A stretch of 24,361 bases of DNA from JAIOHN01 sp038258185 (GTDB lineage Bacteria > Chloroflexota > Anaerolineae > Aggregatilineales > Phototrophicaceae). The notes under the pieces were generated by a model. It was not told where the DNA came from. It was given only the letters and a program-made list of their open reading frames with translations, and ran no database searches. The translations under genes were made by a program, and so were the position numbers. The stretch lies in NCBI GenBank assembly GCA_038258185.1, contig JBBSQD010000073.1, positions 1 to 24,361 on the forward strand. Direction: 5' to 3'. Each line of letters opens with the position of its first letter. Within the stretch, counting starts at the first letter, position 1. Positions 15,116 to 23,040 of this stretch are shown in pieces.

Positions 15116-16978
15116 ATGTCCAGGATATTCAAATTCTTTATTGTAAGTGGTCTGTTCTTCATCTGGCTATCGCCCGGGTTGATCAGTCAGGCGCAAACCG
15201 ACACGGTTAATCTGGGTGAAATCCGGGTTGTGAACGCGCTGATGGGCATTGGGGATGTCGATATTTATCTCGATAAACTGAAAATTGCCTACAGCCTGTC
15301 CCCGACTGAGTCCACCACCTATATCGCTGTGCCATCGGGCAGGCACAATATTGCTGTGCATCTGGCAGGTGATGATGTGCTCAATGTGCCGATTGCCGAT
15401 ATCATCGTGGATCTGGTGCCCAATGGCAGCCAAACCGCGATTGTCTATCAGAAGCAATTTGCAACCACGCCGACTGAAAATGCACCCGGTGATGCTTATG
15501 TTCCACCGCTGGAACAATCCGGCGCGATTATGGTTCTGGATGATAATCGCAGCCCCACCCTGCTGGGCGAAACCCGCTTAAGCGCAGTCCATTTAGCGGT
15601 TGGTACACCTCAGAATCTGAGTATTGCCTATACCAATCGCGCCTCACTTTTACACGAGATTCAACTGGAAAAACCCTACGGTTCAATTGATGTTGAATCC
15701 GGCAATTTCGCCCTGGCGGTAGTGGATGCTGACAGCCCCAGTCTGAATGTGGTGGATCGCATCGGTCAGATCAGCTTTCAGGCGAACACGCTGTATACGA
15801 TGGTGATTGTGCCGGATATGGTACCTTTACCCATGAATCCTAATGCCGCTAACCCACGCCCTCAGTTGCAACCGCTGGTCAGCCTGACACGGGTATTTAT
15901 TCTGCGCTCCTCACTGGAACGCGCCGCCAACACCCTGCAACTCCGTGTTATTCACGCAGCCCATGACACCGCCGTTTTCGATCTCTACATTGATGAGCGA
16001 CTGGTCGCGCCACGCATGAATTACAGTGAGTACACTGAATATCTGGGTTTAAGTGATTATAGCCACACGGTGACGTTGCGGGGTCGCGATGCTTCGCCGA
16101 CTTCACAACCGATTGCCACGGCACGCTTTAGTATTACAGAAGAAAACCGCAATCAGTTACAGTGGACGATCATGCTGTTGAACGCCAATGATCAGGCTGT
16201 TACCGGCTTACCCCGGACGGATGTGGCTGAAACTGACCAGGATTCGCCAGATTCACAGATTATCAATACCCCCGGCGGGCCGATTATCATGGCGCTTCAG
16301 CCAGATAATGTCGCCCAGACGCAGCGGGGACAGGCACGTGTCCGCTTGGTTCATGCGGTCGACGGGGCACTCGATATCAGTCTCTTTACACCCAGACTGC
16401 CCAAAAATCCGGATGAGGAAACTGAAGAAGAAACCTTCACAGGCGGCCCAACCCCTACCCCTGCACCGCCCATACGGCTGGTTGACCCGGTTCTGTACGG
16501 GGCAGAAGCCATGGAAAGCGAAACCCCCGGTGGTATTTACGAGGAGCTGAATTTTGTTGTGGGTGGTACAACCGATATTTTCGGCATTGACAACAAACCT
16601 TTAATTGAAGGTGTGGTCTACACCTTTGTGCTGATCGGTCAGCCAGCCGGTGAGCCACCGATTCAGGTTCTGGAGTTGGAGAACTTTGGACGGGGTATCC
16701 CACAGGAACGCCTGTATCGCGGTGTGATTACTTCTACAGTGGCCGTCGTGAATATCCGCGAACGCAGCAATATCCAGTCCACAATCCAGGGTCAGGTCGA
16801 AAATGGTGGATCGGTTGACGTGATAGGCCGCAACAATAATGGCGAATGGGTTCTCATCCGCTATACATCCGTGGGGAATGGTCGCCTCCAGGAGGGCTGG
16901 ATCAGCGCACCGTTGATTCAGGTCACACGGTTAGGCGATTTCGTCAATATTTTATCCCTGCCGCTGGTACAGGGTTAA
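15116..16978 (+). CDS. Secreted DUF4397-like protein with C-terminal SH3 domain
   Basis: This 620-residue protein has a signal peptide (1-27, hydrophobic 8-24, likely cleavage after SQA). DUF4397-like modules follow: about 34-115 (GEIRVVNALMGIGDVDIYLD), a divergent one near 152-235, 275-355 (LQLRVIHAAHDTAVFDLYID) and a last one from 406 (ARVRLVHAVDGALDISLF) that is split by an acidic, Pro-rich insert (430-452). Residues 538-603 form a bacterial SH3-like domain (VVNIRERSNIQSTIQG, EWVLIRY, GWISAPL), which usually binds wall peptides. I prefer the ATG at 15116; a TTG at 15104 is also in frame, and the SD is weak either way. It starts 17 nt after the lipoprotein and is probably cotranscribed. Role unknown, probably a wall-associated partner of the preceding two proteins. 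Confidence 0.78.
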   Translation: MSRIFKFFIVSGLFFIWLSPGLISQAQTDTVNLGEIRVVNALMGIGDVDIYLDKLKIAYSLSPTESTTYIAVPSGRHNIAVHLAGDDVLNVPIADIIVDLVPNGSQTAIVYQKQFATTPTENAPGDAYVPPLEQSGAIMVLDDNRSPTLLGETRLSAVHLAVGTPQNLSIAYTNRASLLHEIQLEKPYGSIDVESGNFALAVVDADSPSLNVVDRIGQISFQANTLYTMVIVPDMVPLPMNPNAANPRPQLQPLVSLTRVFILRSSLERAANTLQLRVIHAAHDTAVFDLYIDERLVAPRMNYSEYTEYLGLSDYSHTVTLRGRDASPTSQPIATARFSITEENRNQLQWTIMLLNANDQAVTGLPRTDVAETDQDSPDSQIINTPGGPIIMALQPDNVAQTQRGQARVRLVHAVDGALDISLFTPRLPKNPDEETEEETFTGGPTPTPAPPIRLVDPVLYGAEAMESETPGGIYEELNFVVGGTTDIFGIDNKPLIEGVVYTFVLIGQPAGEPPIQVLELENFGRGIPQERLYRGVITSTVAVVNIRERSNIQSTIQGQVENGGSVDVIGRNNNGEWVLIRYTSVGNGRLQEGWISAPLIQVTRLGDFVNILSLPLVQG

Positions 16979-17016
16979 GCGCCAGCAGACGCAGTTACGC
17001 CTAACAATCAAGTCCA

Positions 17017-17052
17017 ATCGGGGTGTGATCATTCACACCCCGATGTGTTTTG
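17017..17052 (+). terminator. Strong terminator of the surface-protein operon
   Basis: ATCGGGGTGTGA (17017-17028) pairs perfectly with TCACACCCCGAT (17033-17044) around TCAT, followed by GTGTTTTG. It lies about 40 nt past the stop of the SH3 protein. It is the most stable hairpin in the window. Confidence 0.8.
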
Positions 17053-17062
17053 CGGGTCATCT

Positions 17063-17341
17063 CTACAGCCACATCATCGCGTCTTCCCAGATTTTATCCA
17101 GGCAGATCATGTGAGATTCATCCTCTAATTCCGTGCGAATCCAATGCCATGCTTCATCGACATCATGCTCATCACTGATATCAATCAGGGCTCGGCCTTT
17201 ATCTGTCTGATTTACGGCGGTCACACAGGTAAGAGATTTTGCAAATTCTAATAAATGACCATCGACTGTGGTCAACCAGAAGGCATAACGGCTGTGAATA
17301 CCGATCTCGCGGGGTTCATCCATCAAGAATTTTTCTGTCAT
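17063..17341 (-). CDS. Small conserved-looking hypothetical protein
   Basis: This 92-residue protein is acidic and soluble, with no signal peptide or membrane segment. It appears to have a short beta-rich N-terminus (AFWLTTVDGHLLEFAKSL) and a helical, Trp-rich C-terminus (VDEAWHWIRTELED, then IWEDAMMW). I do not recognise a family. I chose the ATG at 17341 (weak SD AAGG); the frame opens further to 17395, but that part is AT-rich and overlaps the likely promoter. The gene stands alone between the surface operon terminator and the ABC exporter. No strand rival competes with it, and its codon use looks ordinary, so it is probably real. Confidence 0.55.
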   Translation of the reverse strand: MTEKFLMDEPREIGIHSRYAFWLTTVDGHLLEFAKSLTCVTAVNQTDKGRALIDISDEHDVDEAWHWIRTELEDESHMICLDKIWEDAMMWL

Positions 17342-17382
17342 GGCCTTTTTCTCATTAATGCAGCATATAAGATCATTTTTTA

Positions 17383-17419
17383 ATTGTACACCCACCTTAA
17401 TAAATCAAAATATATTAAG
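17383..17419. promoter_or_regulatory. AT-rich divergent control region with inverted repeat
   Basis: CTTAATA (17396-17402) and TATTAAG (17413-17419) form an inverted repeat. Next to it is a minus-strand TACAAT (17388-17383), a possible -10 for the small gene. The whole 236-nt gap 17342-17577 is AT-rich and must also hold the promoter of the ABC genes; no further gene was seen in it. Weak evidence. Confidence 0.25.
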
Positions 17420-17577
17420 TTGTGCTAAATTCACAAATTTTTCAGCTACACGTCAGTTTTTCATGTGGCATTTATCTTCTTTCAAGCCCTTGCTCATAAC
17501 GCTTTAAGCAAAAAGATCTAAAAATATAACGATTGTTACCATGATTTACTATCACATAAAAATCAGGAGTGCTAACC

Positions 17578-18546
17578 ATGCCGAATCGAGAAATCATTGC
17601 AGAAAATCTTGTTAAACGATACGGCGACTTTTACGCGGTCAATGATGTATCATTCAAAATTGAGGGTGGCGAGGTATTTGGTTTTCTGGGGCCCAATGGT
17701 GCTGGCAAAAGCACAGTGGTCACCATGCTGACTACACTCTCCCTGCCAACCGAAGGAAAGGCGAGTGTGGGTGGTTATGACGTGATTACCCAGGCCGGAG
17801 ACGTACGGCGCATCGCTGGCGTAGCCCTCCAGGAAATCGGGCTTGATCCCCTGATGAAGTCCATGGAGCTGCTCACTATTCAGGGGCAGCTTTTTGGTTA
17901 CAACCGCAAGCAGGCAAAGCAGCGAGCGGGTGAACTGTTGGAACTGGTTAAATTATCCGAGTTTACCGCCCGTCCAGTCGGCAAGTACAGTGGGGGTATG
18001 CGCCGCCGGCTTGATCTGGCATTAGCCCTTGTCCATCAGCCAGACATTCTGTTCCTCGATGAACCAACCACCGGCCTGGACCCGGCCAGCCGCCGCGATG
18101 TCTGGAATGAGATTCGACGTTTAAACCAGCAGGATGGCATGACCATTTTCCTGACGACGCAATATCTGGAAGAAGCCGATATTCTAGCAGATCGCATTGC
18201 CATTATTGATGGCGGCAAAATTGTTGTTGAGGGCGCACCCGATGAATTAAAAGCGAGTCTGGGCTCGGAATCGATCAATATTACCCTGAAGGACGAAGAC
18301 ATGGTTAGTAAAGCCTCTGAGGTATTGTCCGAACTTGTGGATCGTATTCAGGTTGACCGTAAGGTGCTGCGTCTGTATCTGAAGCAGGCAGCATCCGCCA
18401 TCCCCGGTGTCGTTAACCGCTTGCAGGAATCAGGCATTGAGCCACTATCGCTCACTTTAACCCAACCCACATTAGATGACGTATTCCTTCAGGTGACCGG
18501 CCAACGCTTTGACAGCGAAACGCCTCAGGATACCGAAGCCGCTTAA
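17578..18546 (+). CDS. ABC transporter ATPase, DrrA-like exporter type
   Basis: This 322-residue ATPase powers an ABC-2 exporter. Visible motifs are Walker A GPNGAGKST (38-46), Q-loop Gln85, signature YSGGM (137-141), and Walker B ILFLDEP (157-163) followed by TTGLDP. The switch position reads LTTQYLEEAD, with Gln in place of the usual His; this is typical of DrrA/daunorubicin-resistance-type ATPases, so it need not mean inactivity. The C-terminal 90 residues match the DrrA C-terminal extension. The ATG at 17578 has AGGAG 8 nt upstream; the GTG at 17569 overlaps that SD. The permease follows 30 nt downstream. Substrate (drug, lipid or polymer) unknown. Confidence 0.9.
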   Translation: MPNREIIAENLVKRYGDFYAVNDVSFKIEGGEVFGFLGPNGAGKSTVVTMLTTLSLPTEGKASVGGYDVITQAGDVRRIAGVALQEIGLDPLMKSMELLTIQGQLFGYNRKQAKQRAGELLELVKLSEFTARPVGKYSGGMRRRLDLALALVHQPDILFLDEPTTGLDPASRRDVWNEIRRLNQQDGMTIFLTTQYLEEADILADRIAIIDGGKIVVEGAPDELKASLGSESINITLKDEDMVSKASEVLSELVDRIQVDRKVLRLYLKQAASAIPGVVNRLQESGIEPLSLTLTQPTLDDVFLQVTGQRFDSETPQDTEAA

Positions 18547-18576
18547 ATCATTCACAGCCACAGCAAGGAGAAATTT

Positions 18577-19416
18577 ATGAGCGCTATAACCGATACAACC
18601 ACTAACGTAAAGCATTCCCAACAAGCACCACGATCCAATCGTATGCCGATTATCCTGCAAGTCACTACTATGACATGGCGCAGTCTGGTCACGATTTTTC
18701 GTACACCCGCGGCGGTAATTCCGTCACTGATAATCAGTGTTTTTTTTCTGCTGGTCTATGAGGCATCATTGGGTCGGGCAGCAGGATTTATTCCCGGCCT
18801 GAGTGGCAACAGTTATCTCGGCTTTATTCTGCCAGTCTCGGTTGTCAGCGCAGCCCTCAGCGGTGCGGGAATCGCCGGACAAAGTATCGTCCGTGATATT
18901 GAAAACGGTTACTTTGACAAACTACTGCTGACCCCCATCAGCCGCGGTGCATTGCTGCTGGGGCCGATGATTGCAGCGGCATTTATCCTCGTGTTGCAGA
19001 CTTCGCTGATTATGTTCATCGCTCTGCTGCTGGGGCTGGAATCGCAAACAGGGATTATTGGCATCTTCGGCGTGATCGGTTACGCACTGTTGTTAGGCAT
19101 TGGTTTTGCGGGTTTCACGGTCGCTATCGCTCTGCGTTCTGGCAGTGCCGCCGCGACTCAGGGAGCCAGCTTTCTGTTCTTCCCACTGACCTTCCTGACT
19201 GCGACTTTCGTCCCGGTTGAGTTATTAAGCGGCTGGATTCAAACAGCGGCCATTTATAACCCGATCACCTACGTGCTGGAAGCCATGCGGTTGCTGCTCA
19301 ATACCGGTTTCGACAGCGAAATTCTGCTGCGGGGTCTGTCATCAGTCGCTGTACTAGGGCTGGCAATGTTCACATTTGCTTTGTTCAGCCTGCGCGGACG
19401 TACCCGCCGCAAATAA
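18577..19416 (+). CDS. ABC-2 type exporter permease, DrrB-like
   Basis: This 279-residue membrane protein has a polar N-terminus of about 40 residues and then about six hydrophobic segments, the usual ABC-2 layout. The segment EEREN-like position here reads VRDIENGYFDKLLLTPISR, the conserved cytosolic loop of DrrB/NodJ-type permeases, and NPITYVLEAMR near the end is also typical. It pairs with the upstream ATPase to form the exporter. AAGGAG lies 6 nt before the ATG. A hairpin follows the stop codon. Confidence 0.9.
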   Translation: MSAITDTTTNVKHSQQAPRSNRMPIILQVTTMTWRSLVTIFRTPAAVIPSLIISVFFLLVYEASLGRAAGFIPGLSGNSYLGFILPVSVVSAALSGAGIAGQSIVRDIENGYFDKLLLTPISRGALLLGPMIAAAFILVLQTSLIMFIALLLGLESQTGIIGIFGVIGYALLLGIGFAGFTVAIALRSGSAAATQGASFLFFPLTFLTATFVPVELLSGWIQTAAIYNPITYVLEAMRLLLNTGFDSEILLRGLSSVAVLGLAMFTFALFSLRGRTRRK

Positions 19417-19422
19417 ACAGCT

Positions 19423-19457
19423 GTGAGGAATGGGCTTTTTTGAAGCCCAGCCCTCAC
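19423..19457. terminator. Hairpin between convergent exporter and GH114 genes
   Basis: GTGAGG/CCTCAC and TGGGCTT/AAGCCCA stack with a 2x2 internal loop around a TTTTG loop. It lies between two convergent stop codons and can fold in both transcripts. A clear U-tract is missing on either side, so it may act mainly as an RNA 3'-end stabiliser. Confidence 0.6.
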
Positions 19458-19469
19458 GTCTGAAAAGAA

Positions 19470-20540
19470 TCAATTCTCTATGATATAAAATTCGTCCGTC
19501 GGGCTCCAGTCTCCCCATGTGTTATCGCCATATTGGCCGCGCACATGCCAGAAATATCGGCCAGCAGAGAGTGAATCAGTGGTCAATTGTGGCAACGCTT
19601 CAGCGACAATCACCATATCCATGACTGGTGCGATAAAGCTGGCGTTATCGGCCACCTGAAGCTGATACTGCTGCGCCCAGGAAATGCGCCCCCAGGTCAA
19701 AGTCGGCGTTTGAGTATCATAGACATTACGCACAGGCCATGCAAAACTTTCGTCACAGGCATTCGGCGGTTCATCGGCCAGATCATAGGTTTTCGTCAGC
19801 CATGAGAATTGGTTGGCTATTGCCTGCGGGCAATACACTTCACGGTTGCCCTTTTCTTCGATGTATTCCACACCAAATACGGCTTTTCCTGCGTTGATAA
19901 ACGGCAGCAGCAAATCACATTCTTCAAACTCGAAACACTGTTCAGTCAACGCCCAGTCAAAATCATCGACCAGATCGAGGATTTGGTTCAGATCATTTTT
20001 CAGACCAATCGACAAACCCCGTGAATGAGCCTGCTGCGCCAGCCAGGTGTTGTATGCCAGTTGATCGGCATAGGTCAGATCAAAGCCGGTGTTGTTGCTA
20101 TAGCCATCGACGTTATCCGGCTCCACACCTTCACAGCCTTTGCTCACCGCCAGATCAAGCCGCGCTGTCATAATGGGACTCAGCAGGTCAATGCGGCGGA
20201 TATCCAACCAGCGCTCTCCCGGCCAGTTATCCAGTTGACGACCGCGCACGACACTCGGAAAATCGGCTTGATCGTCGCGCCAGTCTTCGTAACTGCCTGC
20301 ACTGAAATAACAGATGACAATGCGATTAGCGGTGTGTAGCGCGTCAATGGTGGCCTGGGGGGAATCAAACAGATCAATATCATACATCTCGACATCCCAG
20401 GTGGTGTTGATGGTGCCGCTGATCTGCCACTGCCAGGTCGTACCCGGCGCAGGCTGCCAGATATCGCCCTGAGCCGAGATGATATTCATATTCAAGAGTG
20501 TGCAAAAAGTGAGGAGAAAAGTCAGAACAAACTTACGCAT
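19470..20540 (-). CDS. Secreted GH114-like (endo-alpha-1,4-polygalactosaminidase-type) protein
   Basis: This 356-residue protein has a signal peptide (1-23, cleavage near SAQ-G). A TIM-barrel domain (about 27-260) carries the marks of the GH114/TM1410-like group: WQWQISG, MYDIDLFD, VICYFSAGSYEDWRDD (75-90) and GCEGVEPDNVDGY (135-147), whose acidic residues are the expected catalytic ones. A C-terminal beta domain (about 275-355) looks like fibronectin type III. GH114 enzymes cut alpha-1,4-galactosamine polymers, but most members are untested. The ATG at 20540 has AAGGA 6 nt upstream; an upstream extension to 20585 runs through an inverted repeat and is rejected. It follows the flavoprotein operon but is separated from it by a hairpin. 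Confidence 0.82.
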   Translation of the reverse strand: MRKFVLTFLLTFCTLLNMNIISAQGDIWQPAPGTTWQWQISGTINTTWDVEMYDIDLFDSPQATIDALHTANRIVICYFSAGSYEDWRDDQADFPSVVRGRQLDNWPGERWLDIRRIDLLSPIMTARLDLAVSKGCEGVEPDNVDGYSNNTGFDLTYADQLAYNTWLAQQAHSRGLSIGLKNDLNQILDLVDDFDWALTEQCFEFEECDLLLPFINAGKAVFGVEYIEEKGNREVYCPQAIANQFSWLTKTYDLADEPPNACDESFAWPVRNVYDTQTPTLTWGRISWAQQYQLQVADNASFIAPVMDMVIVAEALPQLTTDSLSAGRYFWHVRGQYGDNTWGDWSPTDEFYIIEN

Positions 20541-20589
20541 AAAAATCCTTATGCTGAATCGTAGCGTATTACTACTCTTCAGCATAAGG
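20541..20589 (-). promoter_or_regulatory. Hairpin overlapping the SD of the GH114 gene, possible terminator
   Basis: A perfect 12-bp inverted repeat (CCTTATGCTGAA / TTCAGCATAAGG) spans 20547-20558 and 20578-20589 with a 19-nt loop. In the minus-strand RNA the second arm ends with the AAGG that forms the SD of the GH114 gene, and is followed by ATTTTT and then the start codon. It can therefore be read as a terminator for the flavoprotein operon, as an SD-masking hairpin, or as a dyad operator. Confidence 0.55.
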
Positions 20590-20626
20590 GCAATTAGCCG
20601 TGGAACAATAGGTGATTTGACCTGTC

Positions 20627-22057
20627 TTACTCTTTTTTGAGTTCGGCCAGGATAGTGGCTTCTTCGCGTTCCTTGTATAACTCATCCAGCGGATAACAGC
20701 CCGACACCATGCCATTGCGTGGCGCCGTGGTGCAATCGCTGAAGGTGCGGCAGAAGAATTTGCGCTTCATGGGTTGGCCGGACAGCACATCGGCTGGCAG
20801 ATCGGGATACGATAAAATCATCCGCCCCAGGCCAACAAAATCCGTTGCGCCCGTCCGCACCGCATTCTGCGCGACATTCGGCAGCCATTCCTGCAAATAG
20901 GAATAACCGGAGCCAACATACAGCAAGTCGGGACGATGCGCTTTCAGAGCGGCAGTCACCTGAATTTGCCGTGCGACACCGGCTAAGGGGTCTTCCGGTG
21001 GCTGATAGCCATCAGAGGGTGGGAACAACGCCGGACGCTGGATATGCGGCACATAGTAAGGGCTACCCGCTGTGATACACACCAGCTTGATATCCAGTTC
21101 TGCCAGTAAATCGAGGAATTGGAACGGCTCCGTCAGGTCAATGCCGGTACCGCTGGCATCCCCACCAAACGCATATTGGTAGCCACCGTTGACACTTTCT
21201 GGCGTGCCGGTGTTTTCGGCATCAGGCTTAAATGGCACCCAGTCAAACGCACTCAGACGGACACCGATGTGCATCCCCGGCACCTCCGAGCGAATCCCAT
21301 CGACCAGATTACGCAGGAAACGTGTGCGATTCTCAAACGAGCCGCCATATTTGCCGTCACGGTCAAAGGCAGTCAAAAATTCGTGGCCGAGATAACCATG
21401 ACAGTGCTTGAGATCAACAAAGGCGAATCCGGCTTCCTGTGCGCGTTTCGCCGCCACAATAAAGTCCGCAATCAGGCTGTCAATTTCATCGTCACTGAAA
21501 ATGGCGCTGTCGCCCTCAATGCCGAATTTGCGATCCAGCAGTGGATGATGATAGAGGATGCGCGGCTCCAGCCGTTTTTTATCATAGGGGCGGGCAAATC
21601 GCCCGGAATGCGTCAACTGTATCCCGATGAGCATGTCATCGCTGCTACCGTAGTGGGCTTCATGTTCCTGCACCAATGTCTCGCGCAGGGCAATCAGGTC
21701 AGGAATCGTGTCTTCACGGATGACAAGCTGGTTCGGGTTGGCGCGACCATCTGCCCGCACCGCAACCGCTTCCCCACCCCAGATTAATTTTGCTCCGCTT
21801 TGCCCAAAACGCTGCCAGCGGCGCAGGGTCAGGTCTGAGGGTCGGCCATCGGGGGTACCGTCCCAGCCTTCCATCGGCAGCACCGAAAAACGATTGCCGA
21901 TGGTCATGCCATGAACTTCATAAGGTTGCGCCAGCGGGGAATCCGGGCCGGATAACATCTCTTCATCAAAATTGAGATCAACCCCAATCTCCTGCAAATG
22001 CGCCCGAAATTTTGCGGCTGTCCGCAGTTGTGCGACGCGTGTGTAATGCTGTGCCAT
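20627..22057 (-). CDS. Old Yellow Enzyme-type NADH:flavin oxidoreductase, long form
   Basis: This 476-residue FMN TIM-barrel protein belongs to the OYE superfamily, which reduces activated C=C bonds. Visible motifs are the N-terminal barrel start NRFSVLPMEG, QLTHSGR (147-153, FMN/substrate region), KHCHGYLGHEFL (217-228, conserved His) and the phosphate-binding GSGYSY and GLGRM segments late in the barrel. It is longer than classic OYEs (about 360) and carries three Cys (436, 442, 454) in a C-terminal RTFSDCTTAPRNG-type tail, perhaps a relic or variant of the Fe-S region in 2,4-dienoyl-CoA reductase-like relatives. It lacks their FAD/NADPH domain. I chose the ATG at 22057, 6 nt after the nitroreductase stop; a TTG at 22063 is also possible. 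It is the last gene of the GH88 operon. Substrate unknown. Confidence 0.83.
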   Translation of the reverse strand: MAQHYTRVAQLRTAAKFRAHLQEIGVDLNFDEEMLSGPDSPLAQPYEVHGMTIGNRFSVLPMEGWDGTPDGRPSDLTLRRWQRFGQSGAKLIWGGEAVAVRADGRANPNQLVIREDTIPDLIALRETLVQEHEAHYGSSDDMLIGIQLTHSGRFARPYDKKRLEPRILYHHPLLDRKFGIEGDSAIFSDDEIDSLIADFIVAAKRAQEAGFAFVDLKHCHGYLGHEFLTAFDRDGKYGGSFENRTRFLRNLVDGIRSEVPGMHIGVRLSAFDWVPFKPDAENTGTPESVNGGYQYAFGGDASGTGIDLTEPFQFLDLLAELDIKLVCITAGSPYYVPHIQRPALFPPSDGYQPPEDPLAGVARQIQVTAALKAHRPDLLYVGSGYSYLQEWLPNVAQNAVRTGATDFVGLGRMILSYPDLPADVLSGQPMKRKFFCRTFSDCTTAPRNGMVSGCYPLDELYKEREEATILAELKKE

Positions 22058-22063
22058 AATCAA

Positions 22064-22579
22064 TTACCATCCGTTCCAGTGTGCGACTTCTTCCAGGGGT
22101 TTACGTCCGCCTTTACGTGCCGGGGCAGGCGGTTTAATATTGTGGTCGGGATATCCAAAAGAAATCACGACTCGTAAGTCCCAATCATCCGGGAAACCCA
22201 GGATTTCCCGTGCTATCTCCGGCCAGTAGACCGAGGCAGGGCATGACCCTACGCCCAATTCCTGCGCGGTAAGCTGCATAAACGCGGCAGCCTGCCCCAC
22301 ATCAAACATATTGCGCCAGAAATTTTCATCTTCTGGTGGGCTTAATATCACCAGACACATGGCCGCGCCAGCCACATGCCGGGTCGAGCGTCCAATTTTG
22401 GACAGTGCTTCCAGCTTGTCACGCTCAGTCACGACGATAAACTGCCAGGGCTGGCTGTTAAATCCACTGGGGGAACGCCGACCGGCTTCGATAATCTGCT
22501 GAATCACGTCTTCGGGCAGGGCTTCATCTGTAAAATCCCGCACAGAATGTTTTGCGCGGATCGCTTCCCAAACAGTCAT
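22064..22579 (-). CDS. Nitroreductase-family FMN protein
   Basis: This 171-residue protein matches the nitroreductase fold: the start MTVWEAIRAKHSVRDF with the FMN-binding Arg14, RRSPSGFNSQPW (34-45) and a C-terminal FGYPD segment. Family members use NAD(P)H to reduce nitro groups, quinones, enones or flavins, or dehalogenate substrates. I chose the ATG at 22579; a TTG at 22585 lies 6 nt upstream. The stop is 6 nt before the OYE-type gene, so the two flavoenzymes are translationally linked and probably work together, for example with this one supplying reduced flavin or acting on the same substrate. Its role in a carbohydrate operon is unusual and unassigned. Confidence 0.85.
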   Translation of the reverse strand: MTVWEAIRAKHSVRDFTDEALPEDVIQQIIEAGRRSPSGFNSQPWQFIVVTERDKLEALSKIGRSTRHVAGAAMCLVILSPPEDENFWRNMFDVGQAAAFMQLTAQELGVGSCPASVYWPEIAREILGFPDDWDLRVVISFGYPDHNIKPPAPARKGGRKPLEEVAHWNGW

Positions 22580-22613
22580 CTTCAAAACACTTTCGAATAA
22601 ATCAGCATGGTTA

Positions 22614-23030
22614 TTACTCCGGCTGGATCACGCCAATCGTCAGCACAATATCGGCGTATGTCCGCTGCTCACCTGTCGCGATGACCAGCGCGGTATCCGC
22701 AGACAGGGCGGCATCGTAGAACTCAAAACGTCCGATACGCTCGACCTCAATGTCGGGCAGCAGCGCCTGAAATTCGGCCAGAATAGAAGGCGTCCCGACT
22801 TCCGGCACCATCGCCTGTGCCGCTTCAATCGGGATCACTTTCGCCAACACTGCCAATACGTCAGTGGCGTTCAATAAACCCGGCGCGAAATTGAGATAGA
22901 CGCAGGTCGCATCGGGATTCACTCCGGTCGAATAGGGATAATTGCTATCCGCAATGACGACTTTGGCGCCATGTCCCGCAGCGCCCAACGCTCTCAGAAT
23001 TTCAGGGTGAGTCAAAGCTGTTTTTAACAT
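22614..23030 (-). CDS. RbsD/FucU-family sugar mutarotase
   Basis: This 138-residue protein has the RbsD/FucU signatures: THPEIL near the N-terminus, AAGHGAKVVIADSNYP (17-32, with His20 and Asp28) and a C-terminal ADIVLTIGVI strand. These decameric enzymes interconvert the anomers of free sugars, D-ribose for RbsD and L-fucose for FucU. The AGHG-ADSNYP spelling is closer to FucU, but I cannot assign the sugar with certainty, so no symbol is given. The ATG at 23030 has AGGT about 9 nt upstream and lies 10 nt after the SDR stop. In this operon it would speed anomer conversion of a monosaccharide released by the glycosidase. Confidence 0.85.
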   Translation of the reverse strand: MLKTALTHPEILRALGAAGHGAKVVIADSNYPYSTGVNPDATCVYLNFAPGLLNATDVLAVLAKVIPIEAAQAMVPEVGTPSILAEFQALLPDIEVERIGRFEFYDAALSADTALVIATGEQRTYADIVLTIGVIQPE

Positions 23031-23040
23031 AATTTTTTAC

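Noticed and set aside
18148..18175. Gln instead of His at the ABC switch position as a sign of a dead ATPase
   Set aside because: LTTQYLEEAD is the usual form in DrrA-type exporters.
21119..21787. 222-codon plus-strand frame opposite the OYE-type gene
   Set aside because: Shadow of a well-supported flavoprotein gene; no recognisable motif.
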